From Streptomyces sp. HUAS CB01 (GTDB lineage Bacteria > Actinomycetota > Actinomycetes > Streptomycetales > Streptomycetaceae): a stretch of DNA of 64,000 nucleotides. The position numbers and the translations under genes are program-made. Shown one piece after another: positions 43,215 through 52,930 of the stretch. A model generated the notes under the pieces. It saw only the letters and a list, made by a program, of their open reading frames with translations. It was not told the origin of the DNA and ran no database searches. Location: positions 372,001-436,000 of the forward strand of contig NZ_CP129137.1 of the NCBI RefSeq assembly GCF_030406905.1, read 5' to 3'. The number at the start of each line of letters is the position of its first letter. Position 1 is the stretch's first letter.

Positions 43215-45329
43215 ATGAGCGGGGAGCCGACCGGTTCGCGGGCCACCGCGCGTGCCGGCCGCGAAGTGGAGGCCGCGCTGATGGACGCCGTGCGGGACGC
43301 CCACGCCTCCGCCTCGATGCTGTACGGGCTCGACACCGGCGGGGACGCCCTGTGGCTGGCGGTGCTGACCGGTGTCCCCCGTCATATCGCCGCCCCGTGG
43401 ACGCGGGTGGCGCTGACGGATCCGCTTCCCGTGGCGGACGCCGTGCGGGAAGGGCGCCTGGTGTGGGTCGGTGGCACGGAGGAACTGGCGCGGCGTTACC
43501 CGAGGCCGTCGCTCGTGCTGCCCTACGACTTCGTGCTGGCGGCGGCGCCGGTGACGGACGGCGGCATCCTGCGGGGCGGACTGGTGCTGCTCTGGCCGGG
43601 CTCGCATCCGGCGCAGCTCGGCGCCGAGGAGCGCGCGGTCGTCGAGGCGTCCTGCCGTCGGCTGGGCCGCGCCCTGCGGTTGGCGGCGGAGGCGGGCGAG
43701 CTGGTGCCGTGCGAACGGCCCCGCACCCTGACCCCGGAACCGGACCGTGCGCTGGGGCCGCCCGAGGCGCTGGCCGCGTTCGTCGACCGGCTGCCGGGAG
43801 GGTCCTGTGCCCTGGACCTGAACGGCCGGATCACGTTCATCACTCCGGAAGCCGCCGCCCTGTGCGGCGCCGACCCGGAGGATCTCCTCGGCGCCCTGCC
43901 GTGGGAGGCGCTGCCGTGGACGGACGTGCCCGAGGTCGAGGACCGCTACCGGTCGGCCCTGGTCAGCAAGTTGCCCACCTCGTTCGCCGTGCTGCGCCCG
44001 CCGGACACCTGGCTCACGTTCGAGCTGTACCCGGACGCCTCCGGCATCAGCGTCCGCATCACCCCCGGCGACCACGGCCCGAGGACGCCCGAGCCCGGTT
44101 CCGCGCCGCCCGCCGGTCCCAGCCGTGCCACCGTGCTCTACCACCTGATGCACCTGGCCGCCACGCTCACCGAGGCCGCCGGGGTCAAGGACGTGGTCGA
44201 GCAGACCGCCGACCAGCTCATTCCGGCGCTCGGTGCGCAGGCCATGGCGCTGCTGGCCGCCGAGGACGACCGGCTGCGGGTCCTCGGCCACCGCGGCTAC
44301 AGCGACGCCCTCGTGGAGCGCTTCGACGACACCCCCCTGACACCGGACACGCCCGCCGCCCGCGCCATGCTCACCGGCGAGGCGGGCTTCTTCGGCGACT
44401 TCGAGGAGCTCCGGAGCGCCCATCCCCAGGCCGTCCGCCAGGACGGCCTGGGGTCCTGGGCGGTCCTGCCGCTCATCGCGTCCGGCCGGCCGATCGGGTC
44501 GCTGGTACTGGCGTACGAGCGGCACAAGCGGTTCCCGCCCACCGAGCGTGCCGTGCTCACCTCACTCGCGGGGCTGATCGGCCAGGCCCTGGAGCGGGCC
44601 CGGCTGTACGACACCAAGCACGACGTCGCCCGCCGCCTCCAGGCCGCGCTGCTGCCCCACAGCCTCCCCAGCGTGCCCGGTCTCGAGGTGACCGCGCGCT
44701 ATCTGCCCGCTGGGCGGGGCCTCGACGTCGGCGGCGACTTCTACGACCTCATCCGGCTGGACGACACCACCGCCGCGGCGGCCATCGGCGACGTCCAGGG
44801 CCACAACATCGACGCCGCGGCGCTGATGGGTCAGGTCCGCACCGCCGTCCACGCCCACGCCAGTGCCGGCGCCCCTCCCGACGACGTCCTCCGCCGGACC
44901 AACCGGCTGCTCATCGACCTCGACAGCGATCTGTTCACCAGCTGTCTCTACGCCCATCTGGATCTGGCCCGGCAGGAGCTCTGCATGGCCACCGCCGGGC
45001 ACACCCGGCCGCTGCTGCGGCACGCCGACGGCCGCACGGACGTGCTGACCGTGCCGCCCGGTCTGCTCCTGGGCATCGACCCGGAGGCCGACTACCCGAC
45101 TCTGGGCTTCTCCCTGACGCCCGGGTGCGTGCTGCTTCTCTACACCGACGGGCTCGTCGAGGACCCGGGCGTGGATCCGGACGACGCGCTCGACTCGCTG
45201 CGCGAACTCCTCGGGCGCACCGATCCCGGCGACCTCGACGCCCTGGCGGACGCGCTGATCCGGCACGTCCCCCGTCCCGTGGACGACATCGCGCTGCTGC
45301 TCATCCGGTTCCACGCGCCCTGCGGATGA
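43215..45329 (+). CDS. multidomain SpoIIE-type PP2C phosphatase (GAF-like, PAS, GAF)
   Basis: 704-aa cytoplasmic signalling phosphatase. Residues about 15-160 look like a GAF-type sensor (ASASMLYGLDTGGDALWLAVLTGV). Residues about 185-275 resemble a PAS domain (LPGGSCALDLNGRITFITPEAAALCG). A second GAF covers about 300-460 (VKDVVEQTADQLIPALGAQAMALL). The phosphatase follows: VGGDFYDLI, AIGDVQGHN, YTDGLVED and DDIALLLIRF. GAGGAG before ATG 43215 fixes the start. It probably acts in partner switching to control a sigma factor; no anti-sigma partner is adjacent. It lies inside the peptide cluster region. Confidence 0.88.
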   Translation: MSGEPTGSRATARAGREVEAALMDAVRDAHASASMLYGLDTGGDALWLAVLTGVPRHIAAPWTRVALTDPLPVADAVREGRLVWVGGTEELARRYPRPSLVLPYDFVLAAAPVTDGGILRGGLVLLWPGSHPAQLGAEERAVVEASCRRLGRALRLAAEAGELVPCERPRTLTPEPDRALGPPEALAAFVDRLPGGSCALDLNGRITFITPEAAALCGADPEDLLGALPWEALPWTDVPEVEDRYRSALVSKLPTSFAVLRPPDTWLTFELYPDASGISVRITPGDHGPRTPEPGSAPPAGPSRATVLYHLMHLAATLTEAAGVKDVVEQTADQLIPALGAQAMALLAAEDDRLRVLGHRGYSDALVERFDDTPLTPDTPAARAMLTGEAGFFGDFEELRSAHPQAVRQDGLGSWAVLPLIASGRPIGSLVLAYERHKRFPPTERAVLTSLAGLIGQALERARLYDTKHDVARRLQAALLPHSLPSVPGLEVTARYLPAGRGLDVGGDFYDLIRLDDTTAAAAIGDVQGHNIDAAALMGQVRTAVHAHASAGAPPDDVLRRTNRLLIDLDSDLFTSCLYAHLDLARQELCMATAGHTRPLLRHADGRTDVLTVPPGLLLGIDPEADYPTLGFSLTPGCVLLLYTDGLVEDPGVDPDDALDSLRELLGRTDPGDLDALADALIRHVPRPVDDIALLLIRFHAPCG

Positions 45330-45420
45330 CCTCGTACCCACCGCCCGGTGACGGCGGACCGCCCCGGCGCGGGGCGTGCTGCCGGGAACGGCGGTGCGCC
45401 GGGGCGCAGGGGTGACGGCG

Positions 45421-45452
45421 GGTGCCCGGTGGCCGTGGGGCCACCGGGCACC
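45421..45452. terminator. 14-bp stem terminator between convergent genes
   Basis: GGTGCCCGGTGGCC (45421-45434) pairs perfectly with 45439-45452 across a 4-base loop. It separates the rightward phosphatase gene from the last gene of the leftward NRPS operon. Confidence 0.8.
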
Positions 45453-45461
45453 GCGGCAGGT

Positions 45462-48400
45462 TCAGCCCGCGCCGTCGGACCTGCCGTCGGACATGCCGTC
45501 GATCATCGCGGCCAGTACCGTCCTGCGGTCCTCCCCCGGGCGCGCCCGGAGCGGCGCGGCCAGGCGGGCGCTGTCGTAGTGCCAGTGGTGGTCGAGATCG
45601 CGGGGTGTCGCGTCGACCTCGCGGAACTCGGCGCTGGTTCCCAGCAGTTCCGTGAGATCGCGGGCCAGGTCGAGCCAGGAGACGTGCCCGCTGCAGGCGT
45701 TGGCGACGCCGTGCACGGGCCGGTCGAGGCAGTCGGCCACCGCCCGGGCCAGCGCCGCGGCGTGCACCCAGGCGACCCCGTACCAGGGGTGGCCGCCGGT
45801 GCCGGGGCGGGGCAGCTCGATCGGGCCGCCGTCGCGGGCGGCCTGGTAGAGCCGGCCGATGGCACCCCAGCGGAGCTGCTCTCGGAGCCGGTCGTGCGCG
45901 CCCCAGACGATCGGCGAGCGCACCGCGCCCGCTCCCCCGCGCCCCTCGGTGCCGGCCGCCCGCAGCAGCATGGCCTCGCAGTCGAGCTTGGCCTTCCCGT
46001 ACGGGCTCAGCGGCCCGTACGACGGCGACTCCTCGGCGACCCGTTCCCCTTCGGGCCGGCCGTAGGCGTCGACGCTGCTGACGAAGACGAACGGCCCGCG
46101 CCGCCAGGCCGCCGTCATGGCCTCCATCGCCGCGAGGTCCACCTCCGGACGGGTGAAGGTGCTGGCCGCGTGGACGATCGCGTCCGCACTCCCGACGGCG
46201 TCCCGCAGTCCGTCCGGATCGGTGAGGTCGCCCTCGACGACGTCCACGCCCTCCGCGGCGAGCAGGTGCGCCGACTCGGGCCGGGCCAGGGCCAGCACGG
46301 GGCGCCCCCGGGCGGCCAGTTCCCGCAGGACGAACGCGCCCACGCCGCCGGTCGCCCCGGTCACCAGCACCGTACCGGCCCGTGCGCCGCGCGGTCGGCC
46401 CGGCCGGGTCGCGGACTTCGCCGCCGCCTCGGCCTTCGCGGCGGTCTGCTCGGCCGCCCGTCCGTCGAGCAGGGCGGTGAGCGCCCGGGGTGTGCGGGCC
46501 TGGAGCACGTCGAGTCCCGTCAGCGGCAGTGCGAGCCCGGTGCGCAGCCGCTCGGCGAGCTGCACCGCGACCAGGGAGTGCCCGCCGAGGGCGAAGAAGT
46601 CGTCGTCCGGCGACGGGACGAGTCCGAGGAGCGCGGTGAAGCCCTCGGTGACGGCCTCGGCCCGTGGGCCGGACGGGGCGCTCGGGGCCGGGAGCCCGGG
46701 CAGCCGGCTCCGGTCGACCGTGCCGTCGGCCGCGCGCGGCAGCGCGTCGAGCAGGGTGACGGTGGCGGGTACGGACTCGGGGGCGAGCGATCGCCGGAGC
46801 AGGCCCAGCAGTTCGGCACGCGCGGGGCCGAGGCCGCCCCGCAGCACGGCGAAGGCCAGCGGCGGTCCTTCGGCGGGGTGGACCACCGTGGCGTCGTCGA
46901 CGCGCGGGTGGGCGCGCAGGGCCCGGACGGCCGGGTGCTCGCGGGGATCGTCCGGGCCGGCGCCGGTACCAGTACCGCCTGGGGCGGGGGCGGGGGCGTG
47001 GGCGGCCGCGGCGTGGCGCCCGGTCACGGCGACCTGCTCGGCCGGGGCGTCGCCGGTGGCGCCGCTGCCGGGGCCGAGGTCCGTGCCGGGCGCGGGCAGC
47101 CTGCTCAGCGGGAGGTCCGGGGCGGCCGCCGCCGTGCCGAGCAGCGCCGCGTAGTGCCGGGCCGTCGCCTCCGCCACGCTGTCGTCGAGCGCGGCGCGGT
47201 CGTACTGGACGAGCGCCACCGGTTCCGCCGGGTCGCCCAGCCCCAGCCCGTAGGACAGGTCGAACTTCGCGCCGGTGGCCGGCACGTCGACGTACTCCGC
47301 CGAAGTCCCGGGAAGCCGCAGCACCGTGGGCTCGCCGAGCACGTCGGAGGTGACGCGGACGAGCGCGGTGCCGTCCGTGCCCCGCGCTCCGGCACCGAGG
47401 CGTTCGAGGACGAGGTCGAAGGGGATGTGCCGGTGGCGCTGGGCCTCCAGCAGCGCGTCCCTCACCCGGTCGAGGAGCCCGGCGAAGGACGGGTCCCCGG
47501 AGACGTCGACCCGTACGGGCAGGGTGTTGACGCACAGTCCCACGAGACCGCGCATGGCGGTGCCGCGCCGGTGGGTGCCGGCCACTCCGATGACGAGGTC
47601 GTCGTCGCCGGTGAGCCGGTGCAGCGCGGCGAACGCCGCGGTGAGCGCGACCGCGAAGAGCGTGGCCCGCCGCTCGGCACCCAGGGCGCGCAGCGCGTCG
47701 GGCAGTCGGTGCCCGAGCGGGACCGTGCGGACGGCCGCGCGCCGCGCTGCCCCCTCCCGCAGGCCCGTCCCCCGACGGGGAAGGCGGGGCGGCGCCGCGT
47801 CGGCCAGCAGTCCGCTCCAGCGGCGCAGGTCCGCCTCGAGGCCCGGGGCCCCTGCGTGCTCGCGGCGCGCGTGGTCGGCGTACTGCGGCGGTGCGCCGAG
47901 GCCGTGCCGGCCGGTTCCTTCGGCGGCCGCCGTGTAGAGGGCGGCGAGTTCCCCGGCGACGGTCTCCAGCGAGCCGCCGTCGACGGCGATGTGATGGAAG
48001 GTCAGCAGGACGGTGTGGTCCTGCTGCCCGTGGCGGAGGACCAGCGCCCGTAGGGTCTCCCCCGCCGAGAGGTCGAACGGGCGGGCGGCCTCCCGCTCCA
48101 GCGCCGGCCGGGCCTCCGTCCCGGGGAGGTCCACCACGGGCACGGGGACGGTCCGCGGGGACGGGAGCACTTCCTGGCAGGGCTCTCCGTCGTGCTGTGC
48201 GTAGCGGGTGCGCAGGATCTCGTGGCGGCCCACCAGCCCGGTCAGGGCGGCCCCGAGCGCGGTCGGGTCGAACGGGCCGCGCACCCGGGTGGCGAACGGC
48301 ACGTGGTACGAGTCGCCCGAGCCGCCGAGCCGTTCCGTCAGCCACATGCGGCGCTGGGCGCGGGAGAGCGGGGCACGGTTTCGGCCGTCCCGCGGCGGGG

Positions 48401-48590
48401 CGTCGTGGCGCGTGCGACCGGGCCGCGCGGTCTCCTCCGGTGCGTCGCCGTTCTCCCCGGCGGCGGGGGCACCGTCACCGGAGGCGGCGGGTGCGGCCGG
48501 GGTGTGCCGTGAGGCGCGGGCGCGGCGCAGCAGTTCCCGCTGGAGTTCCTGCCGCCGGGCAGGCGGCACGGGGTCGGCGTCAGTGGGCAT
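45462..48590 (-). CDS. NRPS: condensation - adenylation remnant - thiolation - reductase (release) protein
   Basis: 1042-aa terminal assembly-line protein. The condensation domain spans about 72-510 with an intact HHIAVDG (199-205). Instead of an adenylation domain only its C-terminal lid is recognisable (about 590-680: VDDATVVHP, PLAFAVLRG, LPRAADGTVDRSRL); the ATP- and substrate-binding core is missing. Thiolation domain: DDDFFALGGHSLVAVQL. Reductase domain (about 775-1030): VLVTGATGGVGAFVLREL, SVDAYG and SPYGKAKLDCE give the NAD(P) loop and Tyr-Lys pair. It should release the peptide as an aldehyde or alcohol. The thiolation domain must be loaded in trans. The start overlaps the upstream gene by 11 bases. 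Confidence 0.88.
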   Translation of the reverse strand: MPTDADPVPPARRQELQRELLRRARASRHTPAAPAASGDGAPAAGENGDAPEETARPGRTRHDAPPRDGRNRAPLSRAQRRMWLTERLGGSGDSYHVPFATRVRGPFDPTALGAALTGLVGRHEILRTRYAQHDGEPCQEVLPSPRTVPVPVVDLPGTEARPALEREAARPFDLSAGETLRALVLRHGQQDHTVLLTFHHIAVDGGSLETVAGELAALYTAAAEGTGRHGLGAPPQYADHARREHAGAPGLEADLRRWSGLLADAAPPRLPRRGTGLREGAARRAAVRTVPLGHRLPDALRALGAERRATLFAVALTAAFAALHRLTGDDDLVIGVAGTHRRGTAMRGLVGLCVNTLPVRVDVSGDPSFAGLLDRVRDALLEAQRHRHIPFDLVLERLGAGARGTDGTALVRVTSDVLGEPTVLRLPGTSAEYVDVPATGAKFDLSYGLGLGDPAEPVALVQYDRAALDDSVAEATARHYAALLGTAAAAPDLPLSRLPAPGTDLGPGSGATGDAPAEQVAVTGRHAAAAHAPAPAPGGTGTGAGPDDPREHPAVRALRAHPRVDDATVVHPAEGPPLAFAVLRGGLGPARAELLGLLRRSLAPESVPATVTLLDALPRAADGTVDRSRLPGLPAPSAPSGPRAEAVTEGFTALLGLVPSPDDDFFALGGHSLVAVQLAERLRTGLALPLTGLDVLQARTPRALTALLDGRAAEQTAAKAEAAAKSATRPGRPRGARAGTVLVTGATGGVGAFVLRELAARGRPVLALARPESAHLLAAEGVDVVEGDLTDPDGLRDAVGSADAIVHAASTFTRPEVDLAAMEAMTAAWRRGPFVFVSSVDAYGRPEGERVAEESPSYGPLSPYGKAKLDCEAMLLRAAGTEGRGGAGAVRSPIVWGAHDRLREQLRWGAIGRLYQAARDGGPIELPRPGTGGHPWYGVAWVHAAALARAVADCLDRPVHGVANACSGHVSWLDLARDLTELLGTSAEFREVDATPRDLDHHWHYDSARLAAPLRARPGEDRRTVLAAMIDGMSDGRSDGAG

Positions 48591-50454
48591 CGGTGTGCTC
48601 CGGGGTCTCGGGACGGAGGTCGCCGTGGGCGGCCAGCAGGGCGCGCTCGACGAGTGCGGCCTGACCGGCGACGGTCGGCGCCGTGAAGAAGTCGGCCAGG
48701 GCGAGCTCGACGCCGAGCTCCTCACGCAGGTCGTCGGTGACGGCGAGGGCGAGCAGCGAGTGTCCGCCGAGGGCGAGGAAGTCCGTGTCGGCGCGGGTGA
48801 CCTCGGTCCCCAGCGCCCGGCTCCACACCTCGGCGACGGCCTGTTCCAGCGGGGTCAGCGGAGCGGTGGACGGGCCGGACGGGCCGGTGCCGCCCGTGCC
48901 GGCGAGTCCGGCGAGCGCGCGCCGGTCGACCTTGCCGGACGGGGTGAGCGGCAGTCGCTCCACCACGGTGACGACGTCGGGCACCAGATGGGCCGGCAGC
49001 ACGTCGGTGAGCCGGTCGCGCAGGACGGCGGGCCGCGGCACCGGGCCGGGGGCCGGCACGACGAAGGCGACGAGGCGCGCCTCGGGGGTGCCCGGCCGGT
49101 CGACGGTGACGACGGCGTCGTCGACGTCGGGCCGCTCGCGCAGGGCGTGTTCGACCTCTCCGGGTTCGATGCGGAAGCCGCGCACCTTCACCTGGTCGTC
49201 GTTGCGGCCGTGGAAGTCGAGGGTCCCGTCGGGGCGGTGGGAGACGATGTCGCCCGTGCGGTAGAGCCGTCCGGTGCCGGGGTGGTCGACGAACCGCTCG
49301 GCGGTGAGCCCGGGCAGGCCGGTGTAGCCGTGGGCCAGCCTGCTGCCGCCGATCCACAGTTCGCCCCGGTCCCCGTCGGCGACCGGCCGGCCGTCGGCGG
49401 CGAGGACGTGCACGGTCGCGCCGGCGATGGGCCGGCCGATCGGTACCGGCCCGTCGCAGTCGGCGCGGGTGACCCGGTGGGCGGTGGCGAAGGTGGTCGT
49501 CTCGGTCGGTCCGTAGCCGTTGACCAGTTCCAGCCACGGGAAGGCGGCCAGCACTTCGCGAGCCTGGGCGGCTGCGAGGGCCTCGCCGCCCACCACGACC
49601 GAGCGGAGCTGGGCGAAGACGCGGGAGCGGCGGGCGGCGAGCTGGTGGAAGAGGGCGGTGGTGAAGAACGCCACCGTCACACCGTGGCGTTCGACGTGCC
49701 GCGCCAGGTCCTCCAGGGACGGGCGTTCCACGGTGCACACGACGACGGCGGCGCCGTTGGCCAGGGCCGCCCAGACCTCGAACGTGGAGGCGTCGAACGT
49801 CATGGGCGAGTGGAACAGGACGCGGTCCCGGGCGTCGACGGTGACGTAGTCCGGTGCGGTGACCAGTTCGGCGATCGCGCCGTGCGGGACGGCGACGCCC
49901 TTGGGGCGTCCGGTGGATCCGGAGGTGAACATGATGAACGCCGCGCTGTCCGGATCGACGTCCTCCGGGAGGCCGCCGCCGGCCAGCGGTTCCTCGGGCA
50001 GGGCGAGGACGGGGCCGGCGAACGCGGCGGCGTCCAGCAGCTTGGCGTCGCCGACCGTGAGGGTCACCCCGGCGTCGGCGGTCATCGCCTCGGTACGGGG
50101 CCGCGGTTGGGCGGGGTCGAGCGGTACGCACACGGCTCCGGCCCACCACAGCGCGAGCTGTGCCACGACCGTACGGGCCGAGCGGGTGGTGAGCAGCGCG
50201 ACCCGGTCGCCGCGGGCCACCCCGTGGTCGCGCAGGCGCCCGGCGAGTGCGCGGCCCTCCGCGACGAGCCGGCCGTAGGTGAGGGTGGTGTCGCCGTCGA
50301 CGACGGCCAGGGCGTCGGGGGTGAGCTCGGCGTGCCGGGCGACGAGCGCGGGCAGGCCGGTCCGCCGGGCGGGCGACGGCGTTCCGGCGCCGGGCTCCGC
50401 GAGCCCGGGCAGGTCCGTCGTGGTGTCGAGGGGCTGCGGGGTGCTGTGCGGCAT
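48580..50454 (-). CDS. NRPS adenylation-thiolation protein
   Basis: 624 aa. Adenylation domain about 30-510: FTSGSTGRPKGVAV, FDASTFEVWAAL, NGYGPTET, YRTGDIV and the catalytic Lys in TPSGKVDRRAL. Thiolation domain about 545-615 with FLALGGHSLLALAV. The pocket read by eye is DAFFVGGTFK, closest to aliphatic (Val/Ile-type) codes, a tentative call. It has no condensation domain, so it must work with the C domains of the neighbouring proteins or the free-standing C protein. GAAGGAG before ATG 50454 sets the start, one base after the upstream stop codon (TGA-G-ATG), so translation is coupled. Confidence 0.88.
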   Translation of the reverse strand: MPHSTPQPLDTTTDLPGLAEPGAGTPSPARRTGLPALVARHAELTPDALAVVDGDTTLTYGRLVAEGRALAGRLRDHGVARGDRVALLTTRSARTVVAQLALWWAGAVCVPLDPAQPRPRTEAMTADAGVTLTVGDAKLLDAAAFAGPVLALPEEPLAGGGLPEDVDPDSAAFIMFTSGSTGRPKGVAVPHGAIAELVTAPDYVTVDARDRVLFHSPMTFDASTFEVWAALANGAAVVVCTVERPSLEDLARHVERHGVTVAFFTTALFHQLAARRSRVFAQLRSVVVGGEALAAAQAREVLAAFPWLELVNGYGPTETTTFATAHRVTRADCDGPVPIGRPIAGATVHVLAADGRPVADGDRGELWIGGSRLAHGYTGLPGLTAERFVDHPGTGRLYRTGDIVSHRPDGTLDFHGRNDDQVKVRGFRIEPGEVEHALRERPDVDDAVVTVDRPGTPEARLVAFVVPAPGPVPRPAVLRDRLTDVLPAHLVPDVVTVVERLPLTPSGKVDRRALAGLAGTGGTGPSGPSTAPLTPLEQAVAEVWSRALGTEVTRADTDFLALGGHSLLALAVTDDLREELGVELALADFFTAPTVAGQAALVERALLAAHGDLRPETPEHTDAH

Positions 50455-50455
50455 C

Positions 50456-52930
50456 TCAGGCTCCTTCCGGTCGCGGGGTGCGTCGCTCGTCGAGGAGGGC
50501 GGCGAAGGCGCGCAGATCGGTGCTGCGCAGCAGTTCGGGGGCGCGCAGCCGGACGCCGGTCGCGCGCTCGACGGCGGTGAGCAGCCTGGCGGCGACGACG
50601 GAGGTGCCGCCGGCGTCGGTGAAGTTGTCGTCGAGTGTGGTCCCGGGCCGGCCGAGGAGGTCCCGTACGGTCGCGAGGACGAGCCGTTCGGTGGGTGTGG
50701 CGCCGGCGGGGTCGTCTGCGGTCGCCGCGGTCCCGGCGGGATCCGGTGCCACGGCCGCCAGGGCGGCCCGGTCCACCTTGCCGTTGGCGTCCAGGGGGTA
50801 GCCGTCGACGACGCGCACGGCGGTGGGCACGGCCTGCTCGGGGAGCCAGGCGCGGACCGCCGCCAGCAGGTCGCCGGCCGCGGGTTCGCCACCGGCGGCG
50901 GGCCGCACGTGGGCGACGAGGCGCGCGGTGCCGGACGCGTCGCGCAGCACGGTCACGACGGCGCTGTGGACGGCCGGGTCGCGCTCGAACGCGGCCTCCA
51001 CCTCGGCCGGTTCGATCCGCACGCCACTGATCTTGACCTGGTCGTCGAGGCGGCCGAGGAACTCGAGGCTGCCGTCGGCGGTCATCCGTACCCGGTCGCC
51101 GGTGCGGTAGAGGCGTTCGACGCCGGGCAGCGGCGGGTCCTGCGGCGGGGCGGTGAAGCGGCGTGCGGTGAGCTCGGGGTCGAGGTAGCCGAGCGCCAGG
51201 CAGTGGCCGCCGATGCGGAGTTCACCGTCCTGTCCGCGGGCCACGGGCCGGCCGTCGTCCCCGGTGACGACGACCGTGACGCCCGGCAGGGGCGTGCCGA
51301 TCGGCGGCGGTTCCGGGCAGCCCGCCTTCGCGTCGGTGCCGCGCATGGCGTACGTGGTGGTGACGACGGTGGCTTCCGCGGGACCGTAGGCGTTGTGCAC
51401 GGTGGCGGTGACGTCGCGGCCGGGCCGCCGGCGCATACGGTCGCCGCCGACCACCAGATGACGCAGCTTCAGGTCCTGCGGCCACGGCCGGTCGAGCAGC
51501 GGTTCCACCATGGGGGTGGCCGCCACGGACACGGTGACGGCGGCGTCGCGCCACCAGTCGGTGAGGACGCGCGAGTCCCAGCGGACGTCGTCGGGCGCGG
51601 GGACGAGGGCCGCGCCGGAGGTGAGTCCGGCCCACAGCTCCAGCAGGTGCGGGTCGAAGGCGACACCGATGAGCAGGGACTGGCGGTCGCCGGGTGCGAG
51701 ACCGGTCTCGGACCGGTACCAGTCGAGGGCTACGGACAGGGCGGGCTCGGCCACGGCGACCGCCTTGGGCCGGCCCGTGGAGCCGGAGGTGAGGACGGCG
51801 TACAGGGCGCCCTCGGGCGCGCGTCGTGCGCCGGTGGCAGGGGCGGTGAAAGCGGCCACGGGGGCGGCCGGGGCGTTGCTGCCCTCGGTGGGCAGGGGCA
51901 GCGGGGTCCGCTCCCCGGCACGGTGGCGGGGAGGCAGGACGGCGGGGTCGCCGATGAGGCAGACGACGTCGAGGTCCTCCGTGACGGCCTCGGTGCGGCG
52001 CTCGCCGGGACGGGGGCCGAGCGGCAGGTAGACGGCACCGGCGCGGGCGAGCGCGACGGCGGTCACCACGAGGGCCGCGGACCGGTCGAGGCAGACGCCG
52101 ACGAGGTCACCGGGCCGTACGCGGTCGCTCAGGGCGGTCGTGACGCGCGCGGCGGCGGTGTCGATGTCCCGGTACGTCCAGGTGCGGTCGCCGTCGATCA
52201 CGGCCGGGGCCTGCGGGGTACGCCGGACCCAGTCCTCGAAGCGGGCGAGGACGCCGGTCGGTTCGGCCGCGGGGCCGTGGGCGACGCTCGACGGAACACC
52301 GGCGGGTCCGTCGGGGGCGGAGCCGCGGGGCGCATCGGTGCGGAGGGGGGCGGCGTCGGGAGCGGTCACGGCGTCGACGGCGGACGCCGGGTCGGGGCGG
52401 GTCGCCGTGCCGAGGGCGGACGTCGCCTCCGGGCGGCCGGCGGACACCACATCGCGGCCGGCCGACGTACCGGCGGACGCGGGGCCGGCGGCGGACGCCG
52501 GGGCAGTACCGGCGGACGCGGGGGCGAGACCGGCATCGGACCCCAGGCCCATGCCGACGGCGGACATCGTGTCGGCCTCGGCGGGCGACGCGGGGGCAGT
52601 GCCAGGGGCAGTGCCGGCGGCGGACGCCGGGGCAGTACCGGCGGACGCGGGGGCGAGGCCGGCATCGGACCCCAGGCCCATGCCGACGGCGGACATCGTG
52701 TCGGCCTCGGCGGGCGACGCGGGGGCAGTGCCAGGGGCAGTGCCGGCGGCGGACGCCGGGGCAGTACCGGCGGCGGACGTCGCCTCCGGGCGGCCGGCGG
52801 ACGCCATATCGCGGCCGGCCGACGTACCGGCGGCGGAGGCGGGGTCGGCGGCGGTCACCGTGGCGGCGACCTCGGCGGACGCGTCGTCGCGGGCCGGTGC
52901 GGTGTCGGGGGTGGTCAGGGGCTGGGTCAT
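50456..52930 (-). CDS. NRPS adenylation-thiolation protein with 240-residue repetitive N-terminus
   Basis: 824 aa. Residues 1-240 are Ala/Gly/Pro/Ser/Thr-rich with an exact 43-residue tandem duplication and flanking half-repeats (AGRDMASAGRPEATSA / AGRDVVSAGRPEATSA). The adenylation domain follows (about 243-720: LTSGSTGRPKAVAV, FDPHLLELWAGL, NAYGPAEAT, YRTGDRVRM, DANGKVDRAAL), then thiolation (DNFTDAGGTSVVAARL). The pocket read by eye, DPLVVGAVVK, matches no code I know. Some core residues are unusual, so activity is not certain. The start shares one base with the upstream stop (TGATG); a GTG three bases earlier is possible. Confidence 0.85.
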   Translation of the reverse strand: MTQPLTTPDTAPARDDASAEVAATVTAADPASAAGTSAGRDMASAGRPEATSAAGTAPASAAGTAPGTAPASPAEADTMSAVGMGLGSDAGLAPASAGTAPASAAGTAPGTAPASPAEADTMSAVGMGLGSDAGLAPASAGTAPASAAGPASAGTSAGRDVVSAGRPEATSALGTATRPDPASAVDAVTAPDAAPLRTDAPRGSAPDGPAGVPSSVAHGPAAEPTGVLARFEDWVRRTPQAPAVIDGDRTWTYRDIDTAAARVTTALSDRVRPGDLVGVCLDRSAALVVTAVALARAGAVYLPLGPRPGERRTEAVTEDLDVVCLIGDPAVLPPRHRAGERTPLPLPTEGSNAPAAPVAAFTAPATGARRAPEGALYAVLTSGSTGRPKAVAVAEPALSVALDWYRSETGLAPGDRQSLLIGVAFDPHLLELWAGLTSGAALVPAPDDVRWDSRVLTDWWRDAAVTVSVAATPMVEPLLDRPWPQDLKLRHLVVGGDRMRRRPGRDVTATVHNAYGPAEATVVTTTYAMRGTDAKAGCPEPPPIGTPLPGVTVVVTGDDGRPVARGQDGELRIGGHCLALGYLDPELTARRFTAPPQDPPLPGVERLYRTGDRVRMTADGSLEFLGRLDDQVKISGVRIEPAEVEAAFERDPAVHSAVVTVLRDASGTARLVAHVRPAAGGEPAAGDLLAAVRAWLPEQAVPTAVRVVDGYPLDANGKVDRAALAAVAPDPAGTAATADDPAGATPTERLVLATVRDLLGRPGTTLDDNFTDAGGTSVVAARLLTAVERATGVRLRAPELLRSTDLRAFAALLDERRTPRPEGA
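52509..52766. repeat. 129-bp in-frame tandem duplication inside the NRPS gene
   Basis: Two adjacent copies begin at 52509 and 52638 and differ at a single base in the stretch I compared (GAGACC versus GAGGCC). Each encodes 43 residues, including TMSAVGMGLGSDAGLAPASA. Shorter related phrases flank the pair on both sides. The near-identity indicates a recent duplication or ongoing unequal exchange. Confidence 0.88.

Noticed and set aside
42145..43218. Long plus-strand frame with Thr-Arg repeats and the opposing Gly/Cys-rich minus frame
   Set aside because: Their composition is explained by the tandem repeats, no start with a ribosome binding site is seen, and no similarity to known repeat proteins could be recognised.
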